DNA of 64,000 bases from Agarivorans litoreus (lineage in GTDB: Bacteria > Pseudomonadota > Gammaproteobacteria > Enterobacterales > Celerinatantimonadaceae), in NCBI RefSeq assembly GCF_019649015.1, contig NZ_BLPI01000001.1, forward strand, positions 3,777,001 to 3,841,000, read 5' to 3'. The notes beneath the pieces are model-generated. The model was not told the origin of the DNA. It made no database searches and saw only the letters and a list, made by a program, of their open reading frames with translations. Positions 28,432 through 40,447 of the stretch are shown one piece after another (within the stretch, counting starts at the first letter, position 1; every line of letters starts with the position of its first letter). Position numbers and translations under genes: made by a program.

Positions 28432-28835
28432 TGCAAAAAGTTCTCGCATTCATCATTACAGCTGGCTTCAGTTTGCCAGCTTTAGCTGAACAAGAAACTA
28501 CTTCTCCTCCCAATAGCCAAGTTGAACTGCTTTCGTGGGTGATGTCTTTGGCCCTAGTCCTGGTGACTATTTTTGTTTGTGCATGGGTGCTAAAAAAAAC
28601 GCGCCTTAGTCAGTTTGCTGGCGGCCAGTCTAAAGTGGTGACTAATTTGGCTTTAGGTACTAGAGAGCGGGTGATGGTTGTTGAAATTGGTGAGCAGCAG
28701 TACTTAATTGGTGTTACTGCCCAATCTATAAATCTTTTGGATAAGCTCGATAAACCTATTGTTGCCAAAACGAACAAGGTGAGTGGCTCATTCACTAAAC
28801 AGTTACAAGGATTGTTGGCTAAAAATGAAAAGTAA
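28431..28835 (+). CDS. fliO: Flagellar export-gate assembly protein FliO
   Basis: A 134-residue small membrane protein that helps FliP assemble. It has a signal-like N-terminus, then a membrane segment near residues 33-53 ([19 protein letters not shown]) and a cytoplasmic domain with [22 protein letters not shown]. It starts by TAATG overlap with fliN and ends 11 bases inside fliP. Confidence 0.9.
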   Translation: MQKVLAFIITAGFSLPALAEQETTSPPNSQVELLSWVMSLALVLVTIFVCAWVLKKTRLSQFAGGQSKVVTNLALGTRERVMVVEIGEQQYLIGVTAQSINLLDKLDKPIVAKTNKVSGSFTKQLQGLLAKNEK

Positions 28836-29568
28836 GCTGTTTATTGGCCTAAGTTTGTTACTTGGTATTGTGGCACCCAGTGTTGCTCAAGAAGGTATTT
28901 TGCCGGCAATTACCATGACCACCAACCCAGACGGTGGGCAAGAGTATTCAGTCACCTTACAGGTGTTGGCGTTAATGACGGCGCTGTCATTTTTGCCTGC
29001 TCTGGTGATTATGATGACATCCTTTACCCGCATTGTGGTGGTGATGTCTATTTTAAGGCAAGCCATGGGTTTGCAACAAAGCCCATCAAATCAAGTGATT
29101 ATTGGCATCGCTTTGTTTTTGACCTTTTTCATTATGTCGCCGGTAATCGATGAAGTGAATACTCAGGCTGTTCAGCCCTATTTAAGCGAAGACCTTACGT
29201 CGATGCAGGCTTTCGAAAAAGCCAAACAGCCGCTCAAAGAGTTTATGTTGGCGCAAACCCGGCTAACGGATTTGGAAACCTTTGTTAAAATTGCCAAAGT
29301 GGAAGTGGGGGCGCCGGAAGAGGTACCTTTTAATGTACTTATTCCTGCCTTTATTACCTCTGAGCTTAAAACTGCTTTCCAAATTGGTTTTATGTTGTTT
29401 ATTCCCTTCTTGGTTATCGACCTAGTGGTAGCCAGTATCTTGATGGCAATGGGTATGATGATGCTGTCACCAATGATTGTATCTTTGCCATTTAAGCTAA
29501 TGCTGTTTGTGTTGGTAGATGGTTGGAGCTTGGTGATGGGCACACTTGCAAATAGTTTTGGCGTATAG
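28825..29568 (+). CDS. fliP: Flagellar export-gate protein FliP
   Basis: A 247-residue core protein of the type III export gate. A signal peptide ([21 protein letters not shown]) is followed by four membrane segments and the family stretches [19 protein letters not shown] and [21 protein letters not shown] start at ATG 28825, since the longer frame from 28783 adds 14 residues inside fliO that hide the signal peptide. It overlaps fliO by 11 bases. Confidence 0.95.
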   Translation: MKSKLFIGLSLLLGIVAPSVAQEGILPAITMTTNPDGGQEYSVTLQVLALMTALSFLPALVIMMTSFTRIVVVMSILRQAMGLQQSPSNQVIIGIALFLTFFIMSPVIDEVNTQAVQPYLSEDLTSMQAFEKAKQPLKEFMLAQTRLTDLETFVKIAKVEVGAPEEVPFNVLIPAFITSELKTAFQIGFMLFIPFLVIDLVVASILMAMGMMMLSPMIVSLPFKLMLFVLVDGWSLVMGTLANSFGV

Positions 29569-29584
29569 ACGTAGGAGCCTATAG

Positions 29585-29854
29585 ATGGAACCGGAAGTCT
29601 TTGTTGATGTATTTCGCCTTGCCTTAGGCCAAGTGATGCTATTGGTATCAGCTGCTATTGTCCCTAGTTTGTTGGTTGGTCTAGTTGTTGCGATTTTCCA
29701 AGCTGCTACCTCAATTAACGAGCAAACCTTAAGCTTTTTGCCTCGCCTACTTGTTACCTTGGGAGCGCTTATCGTTGCAGGCCATTGGTTTACTGAGAAA
29801 CTAATGGAGTTGTTTTTTACCATGGTGGATATGATTCCTCAGGTTGTTAGCTAA
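29585..29854 (+). CDS. fliQ: Flagellar export-gate protein FliQ
   Basis: An 89-residue protein with two membrane segments, forming the outer gate with FliP and FliR. EQTLSFLPRLLVTLGALIV-type sequence and length are typical. It follows fliP after 16 bases with a GTAGGAG ribosome site, and its stop overlaps the fliR start (TAATG). Confidence 0.96.
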   Translation: MEPEVFVDVFRLALGQVMLLVSAAIVPSLLVGLVVAIFQAATSINEQTLSFLPRLLVTLGALIVAGHWFTEKLMELFFTMVDMIPQVVS

Positions 29855-30633
29855 TGGAGTTTCCAGCCAGTGTAGTGATGGCCTGGATTGGTCAGTATCT
29901 ATGGGCCCTTACTCGAGTAGCCGCGATGCTGATGGTATTAGCCAGTTTTGGTGGTAAATCAGTTCCAACTCGAGTGCGATTGCTACTAGCTTTAGCCATT
30001 ACATTTGCTTTAGTGCCTATTTTGCCGGAAGTAACTGGAATAGAGGTTTTCTCTTTTCAAGCTGTTATCGTCATCTTGCAGCAGGTACTCATTGGCGCCG
30101 CCATTGGATTTATTTCACAATTATTGATGCAAACCTTTGTGGTGGGCGGGCAAATTATTGCGATGCAAACCAGTTTGGGTTTTGCGTCTATGGTCGACCC
30201 GAATAACGGTCAAAGTACGCCGGTGGTTGGTCAGTTCTATTTACTGTTGGCAACGCTGCTATTTTTGGCGATTGATGGTCATTTACAATTAATCACTTTA
30301 ATCGCTATGAGTTTTGAAACGTTACCGGTGGGCATGAACGGCTTAAGTAGTTTGGATTATCAGTTGCTGGCAGGCTGGTATTCGCAATTATTTTTGGCTG
30401 CTTTGGCGCTATCGATATCCTCTGTAGTTGCAATGTTACTGGTAAATTTTTCTTTCGGTATTATGACGCGAGCAGCGCCGCAACTGAATATTTTTAGTAT
30501 TGGTTTTGCGGTAAGTATGTTGTTTGGTTTATTCATTCTTTGGCTCACCATTGGTGGGTTTTTAGCGCATTTTGAACGTCAGTGGGAGGTTGGCCGCAGC
30601 TTGGCATGTGACATGCTGCTGATTGGTTGTTAA
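29854..30633 (+). CDS. fliR: Flagellar export-gate protein FliR
   Basis: A 259-residue protein with about six membrane segments, and part of the FliPQR export pore. Family stretches include GGKSVPTRVRLLLALAITFAL at residues about 30-50, and MQTSLGFASMVDPNNGQSTPV. It starts by TAATG overlap with fliQ and is followed by flhB after 18 bases. Confidence 0.95.
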   Translation: MEFPASVVMAWIGQYLWALTRVAAMLMVLASFGGKSVPTRVRLLLALAITFALVPILPEVTGIEVFSFQAVIVILQQVLIGAAIGFISQLLMQTFVVGGQIIAMQTSLGFASMVDPNNGQSTPVVGQFYLLLATLLFLAIDGHLQLITLIAMSFETLPVGMNGLSSLDYQLLAGWYSQLFLAALALSISSVVAMLLVNFSFGIMTRAAPQLNIFSIGFAVSMLFGLFILWLTIGGFLAHFERQWEVGRSLACDMLLIGC

Positions 30634-30651
30634 ACCAAGGGCCTAGTTACT

Positions 30652-31779
30652 ATGGCAGACGACGATCAAGAAAAAACCGAAGACCCCACGGGGAAAAAAC
30701 TCGAAGACGCCCGTAATAAAGGGCAGGTAGCTCGTTCTAAAGAGTTAGGCACTGCTGCGGTACTTATTAGTGCAGCCTTAGCCATCATGGCATTTGGCGG
30801 TATGCTAGCTGAATCCATGGTAAAGGTTTTCCAAACCGCTTTTGTGATGAGTCGAGAACAAGTTTTTGACGTGAACCTAATGCTAAAAAACTTAGGCATT
30901 ATGGGGTGGTTATTGTTTAAACCAATGATATGGATCATGGGGTTTATTACTTTAGCCGCGCTTATTGGCAATACCTTATTAGGAGGTATGCCTTTTAGTT
31001 GGGAGGCTGCAAGGCCAAAAGCCAGTAAAATGTCACCCATTCAAGGTTTTAAACGGATGTTGGGCATTCAAGCGTTTGTTGAGTTCATCAAAAGTGTTGC
31101 TAAAGTGTTGGTCATTGCCGGGGTAGTCTGGTTTGTCCTCCAATGGAAATTTGCTGAAATTCTTACGCTTAGCATGCAGTCTATTCCTGGTTCACTTGTT
31201 AATGCCTTGGATATGCTGCAATGGATGCTGTTAGCTTTAGTTTGTAGCTTGATTATTATTGTGATCATTGATGTGCCTTATCAAATTTGGAATCACAACA
31301 AGCAGCTTAAAATGTCTAAGCAAGAAGTAAAAGACGAGCATAAAAATATGGAGGGTAGCCCAGAAGTAAAAGGGCGCATTCGCCGCTTACAAATGGAAAT
31401 GGCAGCTCGCCGCATGATGGCCGACGTACCACAGGCGGACGTTGTTGTTACCAACCCAACGCATTTCTCAGTAGCACTTAAATACGATAGTAATGGCAGT
31501 GGAGCGCCAAAAGTAGTGGCTAAAGGGGTGGATGAAGTAGCCATGAAAATTCGCGAAATCGCGCGTCATTATGATGTACCTGTGATGCAAGCGCCTGCTT
31601 TAACGCGTTCCTTATATCACACAACTAAACTTGGCCACGATATTCCTGAAGGTTTGTACGTTGCGGTGGCGCAAGTGCTTGCCTTCGTGTTCCAGCTTGA
31701 ACAATACCGTAAAGGCAAGGGGCAGCGCCCTAAACCGGTTGCCGACGACCTACCTATTCCAGATGATTTGCGATATTAA
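30652..31779 (+). CDS. flhB: Flagellar export specificity-switch protein FlhB
   Basis: A 375-residue export-gate protein. Four membrane segments in the N-terminal half are followed by the autocleaving cytoplasmic domain, with the NPTH site near residue 267 (DVVVTNPTHFSVALKY). Cleavage there allows FliK to switch export from hook to filament. The N-terminus EKTEDPTGKKLEDARNKGQVARSKE is split only for length and is diagnostic. It ends the fliK operon. Confidence 0.96.
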   Translation: MADDDQEKTEDPTGKKLEDARNKGQVARSKELGTAAVLISAALAIMAFGGMLAESMVKVFQTAFVMSREQVFDVNLMLKNLGIMGWLLFKPMIWIMGFITLAALIGNTLLGGMPFSWEAARPKASKMSPIQGFKRMLGIQAFVEFIKSVAKVLVIAGVVWFVLQWKFAEILTLSMQSIPGSLVNALDMLQWMLLALVCSLIIIVIIDVPYQIWNHNKQLKMSKQEVKDEHKNMEGSPEVKGRIRRLQMEMAARRMMADVPQADVVVTNPTHFSVALKYDSNGSGAPKVVAKGVDEVAMKIREIARHYDVPVMQAPALTRSLYHTTKLGHDIPEGLYVAVAQVLAFVFQLEQYRKGKGQRPKPVADDLPIPDDLRY

Positions 31780-31817
31780 CCTCAGTTTCAGCTTTTACTG
31801 AATGTGTTTTATGTGGT

Positions 31818-31833
31818 TGGCTCAGTTATTGCT
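31818..31833 (+). promoter_or_regulatory. Sigma-54 promoter of flhA operon
   Basis: TGGCTCAGTTATTGCT matches TGGCACG-N4-TTGCW at all but two bases, with GG (31819) and GC (31831) 12 apart. The predicted start is near 31844, just before flhA. It lies in the 74-98 base gap after flhB. Confidence 0.78.
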
Positions 31834-31877
31834 TTTGTCGTTTCATCAGTTGTTTGGAAGTCAGTATTTCGTCATTT

Positions 31878-33989
31878 ATGGAAATCATCAATCGTCTCAC
31901 CAGCTTTAAGCTTCAAGATCTAAAAAAAGTTGATGTTACAGTCATAAAGGGTTTCGGCACGCCAATGGTTGTGTTGGCCACTTTAGGCATGGTGGTTTTA
32001 CCAATGCCAGCTTGGCTATTGGATATTCTTTTTGCTTTTAATATCTCTCTTGCCTTAGTGGTGTTATTGGTTGCTGTTTATACCAAGCGCCCGCTCGATT
32101 TTGCGGTATTTCCCACCGTATTGTTAATTGCCACTTTATTACGTTTGGCCCTAAACGTTGCCTCTACTCGAGTCGTTTTATTAGAAGGGCATAACGGTGG
32201 AAATGCTGCTGGTAATGTAATTGAAGCTTTTGGTTCAGTGGTTATTGGCGGGAACTACGCTGTTGGTTTGGTGGTATTCCTGATCTTGATGATTATCAAC
32301 TTTGTAGTAGTAACAAAAGGTGCTGGCCGTATCGCAGAAGTAAGCGCCCGCTTTACCTTGGATGCCATGCCAGGCAAGCAAATGGCGATTGATGCTGACC
32401 TAAATGCTGGCATTATCGACCAAGAACAAGCTCGTGAACGCCGTGCTGACGTTACCAACGAAGCTGATTTTTATGGTTCAATGGATGGTGCTAGTAAGTT
32501 TGTTAAAGGTGATGCCATAGCCGGCATATTGATTCTATTCATTAATATCTTAGGCGGTTTCATCATTGGTGTGGCTCAGCACGACTTAACCTTCTCTCAA
32601 GCTGCAGAGGTATACACCTTACTGACCATTGGTGATGGATTAGTCGCACAGATCCCGTCTTTACTGTTATCGATAGCTGCTGCCCTTGTGGTGACTCGCC
32701 AAAATACCGAAGCGGATATGGGTGAGCAGGTAAGCTTACAAATGTTCAAAGATCCACGAGTAATGATTATTTGTGGCTCAATCCTATTCATTATGGGCAT
32801 TGTACCTGGCATGCCTCACTTAGCTTTTTTGAGCTGTGCTGCGGTATGCTTAGGTGCTGCCTGGATGCGACATAAAGGCGATGCTAAAAAAGCCGCTGAC
32901 ACGGCATTACAACCCGCTTCTTCCAGTTCTAGTGTAAGCAGTGAGCCAAAAGAGCTAGGTTGGGATGATGTTCAACCGGTTGATGTGATTGGTCTTGAAG
33001 TAGGCTATCGCTTAATTCCATTGGTGGATAAATCTCAAGGCGGCGAATTATTGGCGCGTATTAAAGGTGTGCGTAAGAAGCTATCTCAAGATTTAGGCTT
33101 TTTGGTACCCGCTGTGCATATTCGAGATAACCTAGATTTAGGCCCTAACCAGTATCGAATAACCCTAATGGGCGTGACTTACGGTGAGTCGGAGGTATTC
33201 CACGACCGAGAAATGGCGATTAACCCTGGCCAAGTATTTGGTAAAATTGAAGGCCAACCAACTACCGATCCTGCTTTTGGCTTAGAAGCCGCTTGGGTGG
33301 CTACCGAGCAGCGCGAACATGCGCAAACATTGGGGTACACCGTGGTTGATTCGGCTACGGTTGTAGCTACCCACTTAAGTCAGCTTCTTACTAACAATGC
33401 GGCCAGCCTACTTGGCCACGAAGAAGTTCAAAACCTACTTGATATGCTAGGCGGCAGCTTGCCTAAATTGGTTGAAGGCTTAGTGCCAGACACTATGACA
33501 CTGTCTACGGTAGTTAAGGTATTGCAAAACCTACTGAATGAAGGCGTGCCTATTCGTGATGTTCGCAGCATCGTTCAAACCTTGGTTGAATATGGGCCCA
33601 AGAGCCAAGACCCGGATATTCTTACCGCCGCTTGTCGTATTTCTTTAAAACGTTTAATCGTTCAAGAGTTGATTGGTAGCGAGGCAGAGTTGCCGGTAAT
33701 CACCTTGTCTCCAGACTTGGAGCAGATATTGCATCAGTCTATGCAAGCGGCAGGAAACGATGGCGCAGGTATGGAGCCAGGTTTGGCAGAGAAACTCCAA
33801 GTATCATTAACGGAGGCGTGTCAAAACCAAGAAATGGCTGGTCAACCCGCTATCTTATTAACCTCGGGCATACTGCGTTCAAGCATGTCTCGATTTGTTA
33901 AAACAGCAATGCCTGCATTAAGGGTTCTGTCTTATCAAGAAGTGCCAGAAGATAAACAAATACGAATTGTGAGTTCAGTGGGGCAGTAG
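31878..33989 (+). CDS. flhA: Flagellar export-gate protein FlhA
   Basis: About 703 residues. Eight membrane segments fill the N-terminal half, with the FHIPEP signature region around RRADVTNEADFYGSMDGASKFVKGD, and a large cytoplasmic C-terminal domain forms the docking ring for substrates and chaperones. The start is uncertain. ATG 31878 (MEIINRLTSF) is chosen over TTG 31854, which lies only about 10 bases after the predicted transcript start; neither has a clear ribosome site. The C-terminal VLSYQEVPEDKQIRIV is typical. Confidence 0.95.
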   Translation: MEIINRLTSFKLQDLKKVDVTVIKGFGTPMVVLATLGMVVLPMPAWLLDILFAFNISLALVVLLVAVYTKRPLDFAVFPTVLLIATLLRLALNVASTRVVLLEGHNGGNAAGNVIEAFGSVVIGGNYAVGLVVFLILMIINFVVVTKGAGRIAEVSARFTLDAMPGKQMAIDADLNAGIIDQEQARERRADVTNEADFYGSMDGASKFVKGDAIAGILILFINILGGFIIGVAQHDLTFSQAAEVYTLLTIGDGLVAQIPSLLLSIAAALVVTRQNTEADMGEQVSLQMFKDPRVMIICGSILFIMGIVPGMPHLAFLSCAAVCLGAAWMRHKGDAKKAADTALQPASSSSSVSSEPKELGWDDVQPVDVIGLEVGYRLIPLVDKSQGGELLARIKGVRKKLSQDLGFLVPAVHIRDNLDLGPNQYRITLMGVTYGESEVFHDREMAINPGQVFGKIEGQPTTDPAFGLEAAWVATEQREHAQTLGYTVVDSATVVATHLSQLLTNNAASLLGHEEVQNLLDMLGGSLPKLVEGLVPDTMTLSTVVKVLQNLLNEGVPIRDVRSIVQTLVEYGPKSQDPDILTAACRISLKRLIVQELIGSEAELPVITLSPDLEQILHQSMQAAGNDGAGMEPGLAEKLQVSLTEACQNQEMAGQPAILLTSGILRSSMSRFVKTAMPALRVLSYQEVPEDKQIRIVSSVGQ

Positions 33990-34020
33990 CTTCAGCGAAT
34001 CAGCAAAAGGAAGGTGAACA

Positions 34021-35448
34021 GTGAAAATGAAACGCTTTTTTGCAAAAGATATGCGAACCGCGCTAGCCGAAGTGAAGGAAACACTTGGCAGCGATGCGGT
34101 TATCATGTCTAACAAAAAGGTAACCGGTGGCATCGAAATTGTTGCTGCGGTTGAACCTTCCAATACTAAACACTCAGCCACTAAAGCCGATAGAGAATTG
34201 GCAGAAGACAGTGTCAAATTGTCGTCGATGAATACTGCGTCTGCCAAGAATTCGCCAGCAAAACAGCATCCCAGTCATGATTTTGACGAAAGTGCCAGTT
34301 TAAAAGACAATCTAACCAACTTTATGCAGCGCCATCAAAAGCGTCAGCAAGAAAATTTGCAACAGTCTCAGCAGAAGCAACAACGTCCTCGTACTGTTCA
34401 AGCCCCGCGCTCTTTGGCGCAGCAGCAAGGTTGGGCTCAGCAAGGCTCCTTATCCAATAAACCAACTAATGCGTCTCTTGGTGGACAATCCGCTCATTCA
34501 GCATCAGCTGCTGCTGGCAACGAAGTTGGCGAACTTAAAAAAGAAATGGCCGCCATGCGCAAGTTGCTTGAGCATCAAGTATCTGGGTTAATGTGGCAGG
34601 AGGTCGAGCGTCAAGAGCCAGTTCGCGCGATGTTAATTAAGCAGTTGCAGCTAGTGGGTTTTGATGAAGATATGGCCGACCAAATAGCTGGTTACATTCC
34701 TGAAGAGCTTGGAGTTCAAGAAGGATGGCAGCATTTACGAGAATTATTGGTTAATCAACTTCCGGTTGGCCAAGACGAAATTTTATTAAAGGGTGGGGCA
34801 ATTGCTTTGCTTGGCCCAACCGGCGTGGGTAAAACAACTACTATTGCCAAGTTGGCCGCGCAGTTTGCGATGCGCCATGGCGCCGACAGCGTAGCGATGA
34901 TTACTACCGACACCTATCGTATTGGTGCACATGAGCAACTCGCCACTTATGGCAAAATCATGGGCTGTGCAGTTCGTGTAGCTAATGATGAAGAAGAGTT
35001 ATCACAGTTGCTTTATCAGTTTAAAGATAAAAAATTGGTGCTGATTGATACCGCCGGAATGAGTCAACGAGATCTTCGCTTACACGAGCAATTAGATAAG
35101 CTTGTAAAAAATAGTCGCGTTAATATTCGTAACTATTTGGTGATGTCAGCCAATGCACAGCGTCGGGTAATTGAAGAAACTGTGAATCAATTTCAGCGAA
35201 TTCCTTTGGCTGGTACCATACTTACCAAATTAGATGAGAGCTTGGCATTAGGCGAAGTGTTAAATGTAACCTTGCGCCATGCCTTACCAATAAGTTACGT
35301 TACGCATGGTCAGCAAGTGCCTGAGGATATAGCGGTAGCAGCGCCAACCCAATTAATTGAACAAGCATTATCGGTTATCGATAAGCAAAGCCAGCAACAT
35401 TTCTGGTTTAGTGAAACCGAACAACAAAAGGTTTCAGATGTATTCTAA
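34021..35448 (+). CDS. flhF: Flagellar placement GTPase FlhF
   Basis: A 475-residue SRP-family GTPase that marks the cell pole for flagellum building. A basic N-terminus (KMKRFFAKDMRTALAEVKETLGSDAVIMSNKK) precedes a Gln-rich linker (about 90-175). The NG domain has the P-loop LLGPTGVGKTTTIAKL and TKLDESLALGE. The GTG start has AAAGGAAGG upstream. The end overlaps flhG by 11 bases. Its presence indicates a polar flagellum. Confidence 0.95.
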   Translation: MKMKRFFAKDMRTALAEVKETLGSDAVIMSNKKVTGGIEIVAAVEPSNTKHSATKADRELAEDSVKLSSMNTASAKNSPAKQHPSHDFDESASLKDNLTNFMQRHQKRQQENLQQSQQKQQRPRTVQAPRSLAQQQGWAQQGSLSNKPTNASLGGQSAHSASAAAGNEVGELKKEMAAMRKLLEHQVSGLMWQEVERQEPVRAMLIKQLQLVGFDEDMADQIAGYIPEELGVQEGWQHLRELLVNQLPVGQDEILLKGGAIALLGPTGVGKTTTIAKLAAQFAMRHGADSVAMITTDTYRIGAHEQLATYGKIMGCAVRVANDEEELSQLLYQFKDKKLVLIDTAGMSQRDLRLHEQLDKLVKNSRVNIRNYLVMSANAQRRVIEETVNQFQRIPLAGTILTKLDESLALGEVLNVTLRHALPISYVTHGQQVPEDIAVAAPTQLIEQALSVIDKQSQQHFWFSETEQQKVSDVF

Positions 35449-36331
35449 AGACAATGAATTTGACCAAGCTAGCGGCTTAAGAATGATGCAACAAAAAAAC
35501 AATGTAAAAGTTATCGCTGTAACGGGCGGCAAAGGGGGCGTAGGTAAAACTAACGTGACCCTTAACATGGGTATAGCCATGGCTGCTCAAGGTAAGCGTG
35601 TAATGGTACTGGATGCCGATTTAGGCCTAGCAAATGTAGATGTGCTGCTTGGTTTACGTGTAACTAAAAACCTCTCTCACGTTTTATCCGGTGAGTGCAC
35701 CTTAGATGAAGTATTGGTTAAGGGCCCCAATGGCATTTTAATTGCCCCAGCGACTTCGGGGACGCAGTCAATGGTTGAGTTAAGCCCAGCCGAGCACGCA
35801 GGACTTATTCGTGCATTTAGTAGTATGAAAACACCTATTGATGTGTTGCTGGTTGATACGGCGGCAGGCATATCTGACATGGTGTTAAGTTTTGCTAAAG
35901 CGTCACAAGATATTTTAGTTGTGGTGTGTGACGAGCCAACTTCTATCACCGATGCATACGCGTTGATTAAACTGCTTTCCAATCAACATGGTGTGTACAA
36001 GTTTAAAATAGTCGCCAATATGGTTCGTAGCCTACGCGAAGGCCAAGAGTTATTTGCTAAGCTTACCCGAGTTACCGATCGCTTCTTAGATGCTACACTC
36101 GAATTAGTATCCTGTATTCCTTATGACAATAACGTGCGTTTAGCCGTAAGAAAACAGCGAGTGGTGGTCGAAGCTTACCCTAAATCGCCCGCATCTTTGG
36201 CATTTCGTTCGTTGGCAAGTAAAGCGTCTACGTGGCCGATTCCCGAACAGGCAGGCGGCCATTTAGAATTTTTCATCGAGAATCTTCTCGAGTTTGGACA
36301 ACGCAAAAATAGAGAACAGCTTAGTGAATAA
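35438..36331 (+). CDS. flhG: Flagellar number regulator FlhG (FleN)
   Basis: A 297-residue MinD/ParA-like ATPase that limits flagella to one, by opposing FlhF and the FlrA/FleQ regulator. The deviant Walker A is VTGGKGGVGKTNVTLNMG. An N-terminal DQASGLRMM segment resembles the FlhF-activating helix. The start at ATG 35438 (MYSKDNEFDQ) has AAAAGG upstream and gives the common 11-base overlap with flhF; the longer frame from 35357 lies wholly within flhF. Confidence 0.95.
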   Translation: MYSKDNEFDQASGLRMMQQKNNVKVIAVTGGKGGVGKTNVTLNMGIAMAAQGKRVMVLDADLGLANVDVLLGLRVTKNLSHVLSGECTLDEVLVKGPNGILIAPATSGTQSMVELSPAEHAGLIRAFSSMKTPIDVLLVDTAAGISDMVLSFAKASQDILVVVCDEPTSITDAYALIKLLSNQHGVYKFKIVANMVRSLREGQELFAKLTRVTDRFLDATLELVSCIPYDNNVRLAVRKQRVVVEAYPKSPASLAFRSLASKASTWPIPEQAGGHLEFFIENLLEFGQRKNREQLSE

Positions 36332-37043
36332 AGTTGCCGCTTATGCCAGCGCTAATGACACTAATGTTTTGGTGGAGCGCCATGCAAATTTGGTTAAACG
36401 AATAGCCCATCACCTAATGGCTAGGCTTCCGGCTAGCGTAATTGTTGATGACTTGATTCAATCTGGAATGATTGGCTTGATTGAAGCCGCGCGTAATTTT
36501 GATGGATCTAAAGGTGCTAGTTTTGAAACCTATGCTGGTATTCGTATTCGTGGTTCTATGCTCGATGAAATTCGTCGTGGCGACTGGGTGCCACGCTCAG
36601 TGCACAAAAACAGTCGCGCAATAAGCGACGCGATAGCAGAGGTTGAAAGGGAAAAAAACGGCGATGCGAAGGATGCTGAAGTAGCAGCTAAGTTAGGGGT
36701 AAGCTTGGGTGAATATCATTCCATGCTATCCGATGTAAATTGCGGGCGTATTTTAGGCATTGATGATCTCGGCGTGAGCGAAGATGTCATTTCCAGTGAG
36801 GAAAGCCGCGAGTTAAACCGACCCTTTGAAGGTTTTGCCAACCAGCGTTTTCAGCAATCTCTTGCAGAGTGTATTAAAGGGCTTCCCGAGAGAGAAGCGC
36901 TGGTATTATCGCTGTATTACGATGAAGAACTTAACTTGAAAGAAATTGGTGAAGTATTGAGCGTAAGCGAGTCCCGAGTCAGTCAAATTCATAGCCAAGC
37001 ACTCGCTCGAGTTAAAACTCGAATGCGAGATTGGACACAATAG
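36324..37043 (+). CDS. fliA: Flagellar sigma factor sigma-28
   Basis: A 239-residue sigma factor for late flagellar and chemotaxis genes. Region 2 contains LVKRIAHHLMARLPASV and FETYAGIRIRGSMLDEIRRGDWVP, and region 4 ends in SESRVSQIHSQALARVKTRM. I place the start at GTG 36324 (read MNKVAAYASAND), which overlaps the flhG stop by 8 bases and matches the family's N-terminus. The frame opens at TTG 36294. A weak hairpin without a T-tract follows at 37051-37075. Confidence 0.95.
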   Translation: MNKVAAYASANDTNVLVERHANLVKRIAHHLMARLPASVIVDDLIQSGMIGLIEAARNFDGSKGASFETYAGIRIRGSMLDEIRRGDWVPRSVHKNSRAISDAIAEVEREKNGDAKDAEVAAKLGVSLGEYHSMLSDVNCGRILGIDDLGVSEDVISSEESRELNRPFEGFANQRFQQSLAECIKGLPEREALVLSLYYDEELNLKEIGEVLSVSESRVSQIHSQALARVKTRMRDWTQ

Positions 37044-37170
37044 AGAAATTCATCCTTACATTTCTTGTAAAAGATGGACTAAAATTGTGTTTATTAAGGC
37101 ATAATATCTTTATTACATAAATTTTTGGCCTAATTAGTGGCTTGTAAAACATCCTGTTGGGGGAAGTACC

Positions 37171-37554
37171 TTGGATAAAAATATGAAAATTCTGGTTGTT
37201 GATGATTTTTCAACGATGAGAAGGATTATTAAAAACCTACTTAGAGATCTTGGTTTTAACAATACGCATGAAGCTGATGACGGAAATACCGCATTACCTA
37301 TGCTTAAAGGCGGAGATTTCGAATTTGTAGTAACAGATTGGAACATGCCTGGAATGGAAGGCATCGACCTACTGAAAAATATTCGTGCCGACGAAAGCTT
37401 GTCTCACTTGCCTGTTTTGATGGTAACTGCCGAAGCAAAACGTGAACAGATCATTGAAGCTGCTCAAGCCGGCGTAAATGGATATATTGTTAAACCTTTC
37501 ACAGCAGCCACGCTAAAAGAGAAGCTAGATAAGATTTTCGAAAGACTACAATAA
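37171..37554 (+). CDS. cheY: Chemotaxis response regulator CheY
   Basis: A 127-residue single-domain receiver. Acid pocket D11-D12, phospho-acceptor D56 ([12 protein letters not shown]), Thr in LMVTAEA and Lys in IVKPFTAA are all present. Phospho-CheY binds FliM to change motor rotation. The TTG start at 37171 follows a GGGGGAAG ribosome site, and the next Met, 4 codons on, would leave a longer spacing. About 127 bases separate it from fliA, with no clear promoter seen, so cheY onward may be read through from flhA or have its own start there. Confidence 0.96.
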   Translation: MDKNMKILVVDDFSTMRRIIKNLLRDLGFNNTHEADDGNTALPMLKGGDFEFVVTDWNMPGMEGIDLLKNIRADESLSHLPVLMVTAEAKREQIIEAAQAGVNGYIVKPFTAATLKEKLDKIFERLQ

Positions 37555-37567
37555 GAAAGGAAGATGC

Positions 37568-38308
37568 GTGAGCACAGATACTCCGATTATTTCATTAGCC
37601 GACGCCAAATCGTTGGTCTCGCTACTTGAAGAAGGAAATGTCGCCGAGGCGAATCAACTTGTTAGTGAGCTCTGTGCTCCAAAAGCTAACCTGCTATTTG
37701 ATAAGGTTGGTCAGCTCACTCGTCAGCTTCATGACTCTTTAAACGAATTTAAACTGGATATTCGAATTAATGAGTTAGCTAATCAAGAAATCCCAGACGC
37801 TAAAGAACGGTTGAACTATGTGATAGAGATGACCGATCAAGCCGCCAATAAAACCATGGATGCTGTAGAGTCTGGCCTTCCTATTGCTGATCAATTAACT
37901 AACGAAATCAACAATATTATGCCTATTTGGCAAAGTTTGATGGAACGAAGAATCGAAATTGGCCAATTTAAGGCGCTATGTCACCAAATCGATATTTTCC
38001 TTAATAGTTCTTCAGCAAATGCCGATAAACTACGTAGCATGTTAACCGAAATATTGATGGCTCAAGATTTTCAAGATCTAACCGGTCAAATGATTCGCAA
38101 GGTGATCACCTTAGTTCAAGAGGTGGAAGAAAGCTTGGTTGAAATGCTTACCTTGTTCGGTAGTGAAAAAGCGGAAGTGGCAGAGAATACAAAAGTGACT
38201 AAATCTGCTATTGAAGCCGAAGGACCAATATTAAATAAAGAGCAAAGGGACGACGTTGTTAACGATCAAGATGATGTTGACGACTTGTTGTCTAGTTTAG
38301 GATTTTAA
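37568..38308 (+). CDS. cheZ: Chemotaxis phosphatase CheZ
   Basis: A 246-residue helical protein that dephosphorylates CheY. The catalytic Gln lies in MAQDFQDLTGQMIRKVI. The C-terminal DDVDDLLSSLGF is the CheY-tethering peptide. It has a GTG start with AGAAAGGAAG upstream, 13 bases after cheY and 11 before cheA. Confidence 0.95.
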   Translation: MSTDTPIISLADAKSLVSLLEEGNVAEANQLVSELCAPKANLLFDKVGQLTRQLHDSLNEFKLDIRINELANQEIPDAKERLNYVIEMTDQAANKTMDAVESGLPIADQLTNEINNIMPIWQSLMERRIEIGQFKALCHQIDIFLNSSSANADKLRSMLTEILMAQDFQDLTGQMIRKVITLVQEVEESLVEMLTLFGSEKAEVAENTKVTKSAIEAEGPILNKEQRDDVVNDQDDVDDLLSSLGF

Positions 38309-38319
38309 GGGAGTAGCGC

Positions 38320-40422
<2,103 letters not shown>

Positions 40423-40447
40423 GCCTAGCCTTTAAGAAGAATCTAAC

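Noticed and set aside
37051-37075. Possible terminator between fliA and cheY
   Set aside because: A short TTACA/TGTAA hairpin with no T-tract; insufficient to call transcription end.
37120-37140. Sigma-54-like site before cheY (TTGGCCTAATTAGTGGC)
   Set aside because: The GG to GC offset is 13 rather than 12 and the -12 part does not fit.
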